Shown here piece by piece: positions 1 through 6,944 of a stretch of DNA of 11,862 bases. The notes under the pieces were generated by a model. It was not told the origin of the DNA. It worked only from the letters and a program-made list of their open reading frames with translations, and did not search any database. The translations under genes and the position numbers were made by a program. The stretch is from JANOAR01 sp031411235. Lineage in GTDB: Bacteria; Verrucomicrobiota; Verrucomicrobiia; Verrucomicrobiales; Verrucomicrobiaceae. How positions within the stretch are numbered: the first letter of the stretch is position 1; each line of letters starts with the position of its first letter. The DNA is taken from NCBI GenBank assembly GCA_031411235.1, contig JANOAR010000147.1:1-11862 (forward strand). The letters are read 5' to 3'.

Positions 1-112
1 TGGTGACCATGGCACAGTGGCCCCACCCGTTCCCATTCCGAACACGGAAGTGAAACGCTGTTGCGCCGATGATAGTAGGACGAAAGGTCCTGCGAAAGTA
101 GGTCGTCGCCAG
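1..112 (+). rRNA. rrf: 5S ribosomal RNA (5' end just cut by the window edge)
   Basis: The sequence carries the hallmark 5S segments: CCCATTCCGAACACGGAAGTG in the helix II/III region (positions about 31-51), a GAAAC loop, GCGCCGATGATAGTA, and the 3' strand ending GTCGCCAG. The terminal helix can be drawn directly: bases 1-7 (TGGTGAC) pair with 105-111 (GTCGCCA), including one G-U pair. G112 is left to pair with a base just outside the window, so about one to three 5' nucleotides are missing. A terminator follows directly, so this is very probably the last gene of an rRNA operon whose 16S and 23S lie to the left. The exact ends are inferred from pairing. Confidence 0.96.
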
Positions 113-130
113 TTTAATTTTTCCAATCAA

Positions 131-159
131 CCCCTCGCTCACAAAGCGCGGGGTTTTTT
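131..159 (+). terminator. Rho-independent terminator of the rRNA operon
   Basis: CCCCTCGCT and AGCGCGGGG form a 9-position stem with a single T/C mismatch around the short loop CACAA. A run of six T follows immediately. It lies 18 bp after the 5S 3' end and reads on the plus strand, as expected for the end of an rRNA operon. Confidence 0.9.
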
Positions 160-359
160 GTGCTTAATAGCGGTCATGTGCGCACAGCGCATCTGCTCAA
201 ATCTTGGCTCACTCACTATCACTCCCCGCCGAAGCGGTGTCGCAAATCCTAGGTTCGCTCACTTTGTCTGCGCCACTTTTGGGCTGGGTAGAAACTGAAT
301 ATTTGAAAGCAGCGTAACCCGGCGATTGCACAATGCACTGCCCCGCCCACTATGGCGTG

Positions 360-2315
360 ATGTCCACCGCTCATGCGCCAACTGTTTTCATTGAGTCGAT
401 TTACCCTTGCATTGAGGCAGGGCGTTATCCTATCAAGCGTATTGTGGGTGAGGCGTTGGAGGTGACGGCAGATGTGTTTAAGGATGGGCATGATGTGCTT
501 TCGGCGGCACTGAAGTGGCGCATTCAAGGGGCTTCGAAGTGGTTTGAGTCCGCGATGGCGCCGCTGGAAAATGATCGCTGGCGTGGTGGTCTTGCGTTTC
601 CCTCGGTGGGGCGCTGGGAGTATGCGGTTGAGGCTTGGGGGGATACCTATCGGTCGTGGAAGCATGCTTTCGAGGCTCGCTACAAGGCGAATGATCCTGA
701 TTTGCCCATTGAGGCGCTGGATGGGGCGAGGTTGCTCAATGAGGCGGCGGAACGGGCGAACGTAGCGGGCGATGTGGATGTGGCGACGCAGTTGACGGAT
801 TGTGCGGTGCTGTTGAAAAGATTGCCAGTGGGTGAGATGATCGACTTGTTACTTGCGAGTGAATTGCAGGCTTTGATGGATCGCTACTCTGACCGCTCGC
901 TCTCGACGTTATCACCTGCGTTGCCAGTGATCGTGGAGCGTGAGAAGGCTCGGTTCTCGGCTTGGTATGAGTTTTTTCCACGCAATGCGCGGGGGCGTGG
1001 GGATAAACACAGCACGTTTCGCGATTGTGCGGCGCGGTTGGATGACGCGCAGGCGATGGGTTTCGATACGATTTATTTTCCGCCGATCCACCCGATTGGC
1101 GTGACGGCTCGGAAGGGGAAAAACAATACGACGACTTGTGTGCCGGGTGATGTGGGCAGTCCTTGGGCTATCGGATCGAAAGCGGGCGGCCACAAGGCTA
1201 TTGAGCCAGCTCTGGGTAATATGAAGGATTTTGTGTGGCTGGTTGGTCAGGCTAAGAAGCGAGGGTTAGAGATCGCGCTGGATTTTGCGATCAATTGTTC
1301 ACCGGATCACCCATATGTGCGTGAGCACCCTGAGTGGTTCTATCAGCGGCCCGATGGCTCGATCCGTTACGCGGAGAATCCGCCGAAGAAGTATCAGGAT
1401 ATTTACCCGCTGAACTTCCACTGCGCGGACTGGAAAAATCTGTGGCGGGAGTTGATTGGTGTGGTGCTATTCTGGGTGGGGAAGGGGGTCAAAATTTTCC
1501 GCGTGGATAATCCGCACACGAAGCCGGTGGCTTTTTGGGAGGAACTGATTGCAGAGGTGCAACGTCAAGACCCGGAGGTGATTTTTCTCGCTGAGGCATT
1601 TACTAAGCCGAAGATGATGGCGGCGCTGGGCAAGGTTGGCTTTAGCCAGAGCTACACGTATTTCACATGGCGGGAGTCGCGGGAGGAGCTGCTGGACTAT
1701 GCGTCGGAGCTGTCACGCACGGAGTGGCGGTGGTTTTACCGGGGCAATTTCTGGCCGAATACGCCGGATATTTTGCCGCGTCATCTCCAGGGTGCGGTGC
1801 CGCAGATGTTCCGCATCCGCGCGGCGCTGGCAGCGATGCTCATGCCGAGTTGGGGGATGTATTCGGGCTATGAATTTTGTGAAGGTGCGCCGCTCCCGGG
1901 GCGCGAGGAGTATCTTGATAGCGAGAAATTTCAGCTCTTGGATCGCGACTGGAATGCGCCGGGAAATATCAAGGGTTTCATTAGCCAGCTCAATCGTGTG
2001 CGCCGTGAAAACGGGGCGCTGCAGCTCTACGACAATGTTACGAGACACCATGCGGATCATGATAAGTTGGTGGTGTTTAGCAAGGTGACGGCGGACTTTG
2101 CGAATCGCATTCTCTGCTCCATCAGCCTGGATGCTGAGCAGGTCGTTGCTTCGCTAGTACATCTGGATCTGGCGGCGCTGGGGTTGGATCCGTCTAGGCC
2201 GTATCGGGTGACGGACTTGCTCCATGGCGATAGCTACGAGTGGCGGGGCGCGAGCAATTATGTGTCGCTAAGCCCAAGCGGGGTGTCGCTTCATGTATTC
2301 CGGGTGGAGCAGTGA
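360..2315 (+). CDS. glgE: Alpha-1,4-glucan:maltose-1-phosphate maltosyltransferase (GlgE)
   Basis: This GH13_3 enzyme transfers maltose from alpha-maltose-1-phosphate to the non-reducing end of alpha-1,4-glucan, in the cytoplasm, as part of the trehalose-to-glucan route. The 651-residue product shows the family order: an N-terminal beta-sandwich (about 10-105, with EAWGD), a helical insert, the (beta/alpha)8 barrel beginning near WYEFFPR, and a C-terminal beta domain. Active-site residues are visible: nucleophile Asp383 in RVDNPHTKP, acid/base Glu412 in FLAEAFTKP and the third acidic residue Asp470 in NTPDIL. These match Asp394, Glu423 and Asp480 of Streptomyces coelicolor GlgE. The start is uncertain. 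ATG 360 gives MSTAHAPTVF, while an in-frame ATG at 333 would add nine residues. Neither has a clear ribosome binding site. No treS, maltokinase or glgB lies beside it in the window, so its usual partners must be elsewhere. The 5S terminator upstream implies its own promoter in 160-359, but I see no convincing one. Confidence 0.95.
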   Translation: MSTAHAPTVFIESIYPCIEAGRYPIKRIVGEALEVTADVFKDGHDVLSAALKWRIQGASKWFESAMAPLENDRWRGGLAFPSVGRWEYAVEAWGDTYRSWKHAFEARYKANDPDLPIEALDGARLLNEAAERANVAGDVDVATQLTDCAVLLKRLPVGEMIDLLLASELQALMDRYSDRSLSTLSPALPVIVEREKARFSAWYEFFPRNARGRGDKHSTFRDCAARLDDAQAMGFDTIYFPPIHPIGVTARKGKNNTTTCVPGDVGSPWAIGSKAGGHKAIEPALGNMKDFVWLVGQAKKRGLEIALDFAINCSPDHPYVREHPEWFYQRPDGSIRYAENPPKKYQDIYPLNFHCADWKNLWRELIGVVLFWVGKGVKIFRVDNPHTKPVAFWEELIAEVQRQDPEVIFLAEAFTKPKMMAALGKVGFSQSYTYFTWRESREELLDYASELSRTEWRWFYRGNFWPNTPDILPRHLQGAVPQMFRIRAALAAMLMPSWGMYSGYEFCEGAPLPGREEYLDSEKFQLLDRDWNAPGNIKGFISQLNRVRRENGALQLYDNVTRHHADHDKLVVFSKVTADFANRILCSISLDAEQVVASLVHLDLAALGLDPSRPYRVTDLLHGDSYEWRGASNYVSLSPSGVSLHVFRVEQ

Positions 2316-2321
2316 CGCGTG

Positions 2322-2349
2322 CTTGGGATTGGTGCTAATTCAACCCAAG
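2322..2349. terminator. Possible hairpin between the convergent glgE and TPR genes
   Basis: CTTGGG, a bulged A, and TTG can pair with CAACCCAAG around a 9-nt loop, giving a 9-bp stem. It covers the 19-bp gap between the two stop codons and reaches into the last codons of the TPR gene. There is no adjacent T-tract on either strand, so it is not a canonical terminator. It could still act as a weak bidirectional stop for converging transcription. Weak support. Confidence 0.3.
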
Positions 2350-4101
2350 TGAGCCGAAGGTTTTTTCCTCGTCGAGTAGCAGTTTTTGCGGGATGCCTTC
2401 ACTCAGGCGGAAGGCCGTGATGTCGTCGCCGACGAGGCGCATCATGCCTGCAAGGATGGCGCGTTGTCCTGCGGGGAGCTGGGTGGCGGTGGCGATGCTT
2501 TTGACTTCGGTGGCCATGCGTTCCATCTGGCCCAGGCGGTAGGCGGCTAGGGCGCGAAGGAGCGCGGGAGGTACGGCTGAGGAGGTGAGGGTGGAGGCGG
2601 GGGCTCCGTCATAGCCGAGGATGGTTTTCCAGGCTTCCTCTTGTTCTAGTCCGATGACGAGACGCAGGTAGTTGAGGCGGTCGGTGTAGCTTTGGTTGCC
2701 TGGGCGTAGCTCGCGTAGTTTGCGCAAGGTGGTGAACATGGCGGGGATGTCTTTTTCTCGGGCGGCGAGTTCGTGGAGTTTTTCAACGATGGTGACGATG
2801 TTGCGTGGTTTGGTCTCGGCGACGCGTAGGTAGCCTTGGCGGGCGAGATCGAAGATGCCTAAATTTTCAGCAAGGCCTGCGGTGCGAAAGATGATCTCGT
2901 TCTCGGCGCGGGCTGTGGCATTGCCATAGGTGGCTAGGATGTACTGGCGGGCTTTGTAGTGGTCGGGTTCGAGGTTGGCGTAACACTGGGCTAGGACGTA
3001 GTTGGCGGTGGCTTTGCTGACTTGCACTTTCTCATTTTTCATGATGTCGCGTAGTTCGGCCCAACGCTCGGCGGCGCTGAGGGCATCGACATAGACGAGG
3101 AAGATGTCGGCATCGCGTATGGCGGTTTGTTTGGGCAGGATGGTCAGTATGGCGGCGGCCTCTTTTTCGGTGCCGAGCCAGCGGAGGAAATCAAATAGGG
3201 CCTCGGGTGCTTTGCCTTGGTTGCGCTGCATTTCGGAGGCGATGAGTGCCCGGCGTTCGAGCGGGCGATAGATGAGGTAGGCGTGTAGGACGCGGTAGCG
3301 GTCGCGGTCGGTGGCGAGGGGGTGGGCATCGACGAGGGTGCGTAGTTCGACGATCTCGGTGGCGGTGAGTGGGGAGTTGGTGGCGAGGTGGGCGATGGCG
3401 GCGAGGGCGAAGCGATCTTGGCGGTGCGCGATTTTCCAGATGGCTTCGGCGGCGTGTTGCTTGGACGCGTCTAGGCTGTTGCCTTCGTACAGGATGGCGA
3501 GCCGGAGCTGGCAGTCGGGGTCGGTGGCATCGCGCTGGAGGGCAGTGCGGAGGAGGCGCATGGCTTCCTCGGGATGGCCTGCTTCGCGGGTGATATTGGC
3601 GAGGAGTTCGAGGCCTTTGCGCGAGTCTCGCTCGGCGGTTGGGAGGGTGTCGTAGATGCGTTTGGCCTCGGTGGTATCGCCTGTGAGGGTGAGGGCCTCG
3701 GCACAGCGGCGCATGTCATCGGGCGTGGCGGCACCACTGGCAAGGAGTTGGCGCAGTGGGGTGACGGCCATTTGTGCGTCGCCATAGGCTTGGAGGAAAA
3801 GCTCGGCCATGGCGCGTAGCAGGGCTGGCTGGTTTTGGTTGCCAGGGAGTTCAGTCGAGAGGAGCTGGGAAGCAGCTTCCCAGCGTTCTTCGTTGATGGC
3901 GATCATGGCTTTGGCGGCGACCCCTTTGGCGTGGTGGGCTTTGTATTTGGAGTAGAGAGGGCGGCCCGATATGGCCATAACTATGCCGAGGAGGAAGATG
4001 AACGCTGCGGCCCAGGACCAGCCGCCAAAGCCGAAGCCAACGGTGCCATTGACGATGGTGGGGCCGCTGTTGTTGCTCGAGGGGGCAGGGTTGGGGGTCA
4101 T
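2335..4101 (-). CDS. Membrane-anchored tetratricopeptide (TPR) repeat protein
   Basis: The specific function is not recognised. The 588-residue product has a Gly/Asn/Ser/Pro-rich N terminus (1-28) and one hydrophobic segment at about 29-46 (WSWAAAFIFLLGIVMAIS). A basic stretch follows (Arg47, Lys52, Lys54, Lys60), then a long all-helical region. TPR-like units can be seen around 88-125, 128-157, 160-195, 405-434 and 437-468, with the spaced Ala/Gly/Leu and terminal Pro or Asp typical of the motif. By the positive-inside rule the repeats would face the cytoplasm; this is an inference. The start at ATG 4101 is chosen because it lies 17 bp after the stop of the FGE-domain gene, which suggests co-transcription. 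A frame extension to 4275 would only overlap that gene and encodes Arg-rich sequence typical of a shadow frame. Likely role: scaffold or interaction partner for an envelope-related process, otherwise unknown. Confidence 0.85.
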   Translation of the reverse strand: MTPNPAPSSNNSGPTIVNGTVGFGFGGWSWAAAFIFLLGIVMAISGRPLYSKYKAHHAKGVAAKAMIAINEERWEAASQLLSTELPGNQNQPALLRAMAELFLQAYGDAQMAVTPLRQLLASGAATPDDMRRCAEALTLTGDTTEAKRIYDTLPTAERDSRKGLELLANITREAGHPEEAMRLLRTALQRDATDPDCQLRLAILYEGNSLDASKQHAAEAIWKIAHRQDRFALAAIAHLATNSPLTATEIVELRTLVDAHPLATDRDRYRVLHAYLIYRPLERRALIASEMQRNQGKAPEALFDFLRWLGTEKEAAAILTILPKQTAIRDADIFLVYVDALSAAERWAELRDIMKNEKVQVSKATANYVLAQCYANLEPDHYKARQYILATYGNATARAENEIIFRTAGLAENLGIFDLARQGYLRVAETKPRNIVTIVEKLHELAAREKDIPAMFTTLRKLRELRPGNQSYTDRLNYLRLVIGLEQEEAWKTILGYDGAPASTLTSSAVPPALLRALAAYRLGQMERMATEVKSIATATQLPAGQRAILAGMMRLVGDDITAFRLSEGIPQKLLLDEEKTFGSLGLN

Positions 4102-4118
4102 GGGCGGTGAGTTGGGGA

Positions 4119-5828
4119 TTACTTCGAGCCGAAGTCGAGCAGGCAGCGGAAACCAATGTCGTAGCGGAAGCTGTCTTTTTTGCGATGCTGGCGGGCGGAA
4201 CTGAGGGCGTCTTCGGAGTTGAAGGTGAGCCAGGAGGAGCCTCGAATGACGCGCTCGTCGGGGGCGTCTGGCCAAGCGTCCTCACACCATTCGGAGACAT
4301 TGCCACCGAGGTCATGGAAGCCATTGCTATCGGCTGCCAGCTTGCCCACGGGGCTGGTGTAGGAGTTGTTTTCTTGGTAGTCTTTGATCTTGCTGGCATC
4401 CAGGTTCACGGAGAAGGCGGATGGTGGCCAGGCGCTTTTACCTTTGCCCCAGGGGTAGGTTTCTTTGTCGGCGAGATGGCGGGTAGCGGGGTCGGCTCCG
4501 GGCTCATTGGGCAAGCCAGCGGCGGCACTCCATTCGCTGTCGGTAGGTAGGCGATAACGTGCGGTGGCAGGGATGAGCTTGAGCTTGAGATCCAACTCGG
4601 TGAGCCATTCGCAGAAGGCCACGGCCTCGTCCCAGGTGATGTTGACGATGGGGTGCTTGGGGCCGCTCTCGAAATTGATTTTTTTCTCCCACTCCGTCCA
4701 TTTGCTGTCGAGCGATTTCTGCCAAGCGGCGGTGGCACTTTGTGGCACTTCGGTTTTCCCGAGCAGGGAGGCTCTGCCCTGGAGTGGCAGGAAAGTAAGC
4801 CCGAGGCTGTTGCTAAAAGGTTTGCCGGGCTGTGCGGGTGTGAGGCTGGCGATGTCGATGGGTTTGTCCTCTGCTCCCATGGCCGTGAGTTTCAAAAGGT
4901 CGGCTACAGCATTTTTATCCACCGCGCTTTTTTGCGTGACTTGGGCGGTGTCCATCTTCTGGTTGGCTTCGCGTTTTTTGTTGATCGAGGCGAGCATGAA
5001 GGCGGTGCGGCGCTTGTCTTCATAGACGCAGCGGAAGCCGATGGTCGGGGCGCGTAGGTCGGTGGGGACTTCGTATTGGAAGGCGGAGTTCAGGCACTCG
5101 CGGCGGAAGTAGGCCCAGGAGCCACCGCGCAGGATGCCTTTGGGATTGACGGTCAATTCGCGATTCCACGTCCACTCCCACACATTGCCACCCATGTCGT
5201 ATAACCCATCGGCATTGGGTGGGTAGGTGCCCACGGGCGCGGTGTAGGGGTAGCCATCTTTGTAGTTGGGGATGTCGCGTTCGGCGAGATTCGCCACGCC
5301 TGTGGGCGGTGGCCAGTCCATGCCCCAGGGGAAGGTTCGCTCGTCCTCCATGTCTTGCACTTCATTGCTTGAGAGGCCCTCGGCCCGACGCGCTTTTTTC
5401 ATCCCCACGGCGGCACTCCACTCCTGTGGGGTGGGGAGGCGGTAGCCTTGGTCTTTGGAAATTTTGCCAGCGTCGCGCTCATGCTCGGTCAGCCAGTTGC
5501 AGAAGGCGATGGCGTCTTGGAGGCTGGTGCCGACGACGGGATGATCGGCGGTCTGCGCGAAGTGGGGCTTCAGCGAAAGGCCATACTGTGAGCTGGTGGT
5601 AAAGGCGGCGTAGTCGGAGATGCGCGTCTCATAAACCGAGAACAGCACGGTGGTTCCTGGGATGGCATGGAACTTCATGGCCAGCGTATTGGTCACGTCG
5701 CTTGGCCCCATTTCCTTGGCCTCAGGCTCGGGTGTGTTTTGTCCCGAGACGATGTTGGCGAGCGCCAGGGCAGCAAGAGCGATGGAGCTGGAAAATCGAG
5801 GAAATAGAGGGGGACTAGAGGCAGACAT
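4119..5828 (-). CDS. Secreted protein with two tandem FGE/SUMF1-type domains, probably non-catalytic
   Basis: The 569-residue product starts with a likely signal peptide (hydrophobic 14-28, cleavage near VSGQ). It then has two FGE-sulfatase (formylglycine-generating-enzyme-like, C-type-lectin-fold) domains at about 47-269 and 338-565, joined by a charged linker. Each has the family landmarks: HPVV or HPIV, then W/Q-D-A-x-x-F-C-x-W-L, YRLPT-x-x-EWSAA, PWG, a D-x-GGNV-x-EW core (211-219 and 506-514), RG-x-SW, and a closing IGFRC. True FGE uses two active-site cysteines between GGS and GFRC (Cys336/Cys341 in human). Domain 1 keeps only Cys245 at the second position, with Tyr240 at the first. Domain 2 has Glu/Asp there and no cysteine. 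Sulfatase activation is therefore unlikely, and a binding or structural role is more plausible. No sulfatase lies nearby. The gene is probably co-transcribed with the downstream TPR gene. It is separated from ftsY by a terminator, so it should have its own promoter within 5829-5890, where none is obvious. Confidence 0.9.
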   Translation of the reverse strand: MSASSPPLFPRFSSSIALAALALANIVSGQNTPEPEAKEMGPSDVTNTLAMKFHAIPGTTVLFSVYETRISDYAAFTTSSQYGLSLKPHFAQTADHPVVGTSLQDAIAFCNWLTEHERDAGKISKDQGYRLPTPQEWSAAVGMKKARRAEGLSSNEVQDMEDERTFPWGMDWPPPTGVANLAERDIPNYKDGYPYTAPVGTYPPNADGLYDMGGNVWEWTWNRELTVNPKGILRGGSWAYFRRECLNSAFQYEVPTDLRAPTIGFRCVYEDKRRTAFMLASINKKREANQKMDTAQVTQKSAVDKNAVADLLKLTAMGAEDKPIDIASLTPAQPGKPFSNSLGLTFLPLQGRASLLGKTEVPQSATAAWQKSLDSKWTEWEKKINFESGPKHPIVNITWDEAVAFCEWLTELDLKLKLIPATARYRLPTDSEWSAAAGLPNEPGADPATRHLADKETYPWGKGKSAWPPSAFSVNLDASKIKDYQENNSYTSPVGKLAADSNGFHDLGGNVSEWCEDAWPDAPDERVIRGSSWLTFNSEDALSSARQHRKKDSFRYDIGFRCLLDFGSK

Positions 5829-5890
5829 AATCGAAGTGAAAGCTTCTCTACCTGTAAAAACACCGCATCTCTAGGCGATGCTGGCTCAAG

Positions 5891-5929
5891 CGAAAAAGCA
5901 ACGGCGAGGGTGAAGGTTTCCCCGTCGCC
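5891..5929 (-). terminator. Rho-independent terminator after ftsY
   Basis: Read on the minus strand, GGCGA and GGG pair with CCC and TCGCC, with a 2-nt bulge (CG) on the 5' side and a loop of about 9 nt. The stem (5929-5903) is followed four bases later by five T (5897-5893). It begins 58 bp after the ftsY stop, before the FGE-domain gene, and so marks the end of the pyrR-pyrB-ggt-ftsY run. Confidence 0.7.
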
Positions 5930-5987
5930 TGTCAATGTTTCCGAAAGAGGCAATACGGGGTAAGAAGCCCACGCACTACCCCTTCCG

Positions 5988-6833
5988 CTAGAGGAGTTCG
6001 TCGATGAACTGCTGGGGATCGAAGGCCTGGAAATCTTCGGCGCTTTCTCCCAGGCCGATGAAGCGTGCGGGCACCTTTAGCTCCTGGTAGATGGGGATGA
6101 GGATGCCGCCCTTGCCACTGCCGTCCATCTTCGTGACGATGAGGCCCGTGAGTGGGATGATCTTGTGGAAAGCCTTGGCCTGGATTGTGGCATTCGCGCC
6201 CGTGGTGGCATCGACGACGAGTAGGACTTCATGTGGCGAGGTGGGATCCTTTTTCGCCAGCGTGCGGTGCAGCTTTTTCAGCTCCTCCATGAGGTTGTGT
6301 TTGTTGTGCAAACGGCCTGCGGTATCGACGAGGCAGTAGTCGGCCTTCTCCTTCACCGCGCGTTCATAACCGTCGAAGCACACGCCGCTGGGATCGCAGT
6401 TCGGCGGGCCTTTAACGACGGGAATACCTAGCCGCTGGCCCCAGACTTCGAGTTGCTCTACGGCGGCTGCGCGAAAGGTATCCGCAGCGACCAGCACGAC
6501 GCGTTTGCCTTTGCGAGTCAGGAGATTGGCGAGCTTGGCGGTGGAGGTGGTTTTACCCGTGCCATTGACGCCGACGATGAGCAGTACTTTGGGCTTATCG
6601 TTAAAGGAAAGCAGCGGCGGTAGCGAGGGCGGCATGATTTTGCGAATGTGCTCACGCGCCACCGCGACTATGTCTTGGCCGTTTAAGCCACGGCCTTGGC
6701 CTTTGAGATCATCAACGATCTGTATCGCGAGCTTTGGCCCCAGGTCGCCGGCGATGAGTGCGGCCTCCAGTTCATCCCAGTCGAAGTCGGGTTTGCTAAA
6801 TTTGGCGATGAGGGATTTGAAGAAGCCAGCCAT
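5988..6833 (-). CDS. ftsY: Signal recognition particle receptor FtsY (NG domain only)
   Basis: FtsY is the SRP-receptor GTPase. It docks ribosome-nascent-chain-SRP complexes at the inner membrane for Sec-dependent insertion. The 281-residue product has the SRP-GTPase motifs in order: P-loop GVNGTGKTT (88-96), DTFRAAA (118-124), DTAGR (170-174), TKMDGSGKGG (234-243), and GLGE (260-263) followed by the FtsY-type ending FDPQQFIDELL. The HNKHNLMEELKKL segment after DTAGR is characteristic of FtsY, and there is no M domain, which excludes Ffh. The start is ATG 6833 (MAGFFKSL). A longer frame to 6914 adds only sequence unlike the family. The protein lacks the acidic A domain, and its first residues align with the part of the N domain after helix alphaN1 (see findings). 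A spacer of about 16 residues with two cysteines (KGPPNCDPSGVCF) precedes the DTAGR strand. No Shine-Dalgarno is seen. It lies 111 bp after ggt, with a terminator downstream. Confidence 0.95.
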   Translation of the reverse strand: MAGFFKSLIAKFSKPDFDWDELEAALIAGDLGPKLAIQIVDDLKGQGRGLNGQDIVAVAREHIRKIMPPSLPPLLSFNDKPKVLLIVGVNGTGKTTSTAKLANLLTRKGKRVVLVAADTFRAAAVEQLEVWGQRLGIPVVKGPPNCDPSGVCFDGYERAVKEKADYCLVDTAGRLHNKHNLMEELKKLHRTLAKKDPTSPHEVLLVVDATTGANATIQAKAFHKIIPLTGLIVTKMDGSGKGGILIPIYQELKVPARFIGLGESAEDFQAFDPQQFIDELL

Positions 6834-6944
6834 GGAGGAAAATTGGGGAGTCAGAGGTCGAGTAAGCGATGCGAGTCGCGCTCCATGCGTGCAAACGCCA
6901 GCGCAGGCAAGCAAGAGAAAACAAGCGCGTGCCCAACAGCAGGC

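Noticed and set aside
17..298. 93-residue plus-strand open frame at the left end
   Set aside because: It runs through the 5S rRNA and its terminator; the translation has no protein character.
4102..4275. 58-codon N-terminal extension of the TPR gene
   Set aside because: It overlaps the FGE-domain gene in another frame and is Arg/Pro-rich. The ATG at 4101, 17 bp after the upstream stop, gives a sensible N terminus with a membrane segment.
6865..6882. Short inverted repeat (AGCG/CGCT) in the ggt-ftsY gap as a terminator
   Set aside because: Only a few base pairs and no T-tract on the minus strand, so it cannot be called a terminator.
6834..6914. 27-codon extension of ftsY
   Set aside because: The residues do not resemble the A domain or alphaN1 of FtsY, and there is no ribosome binding site. 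Kept only as a caveat in the FtsY finding.
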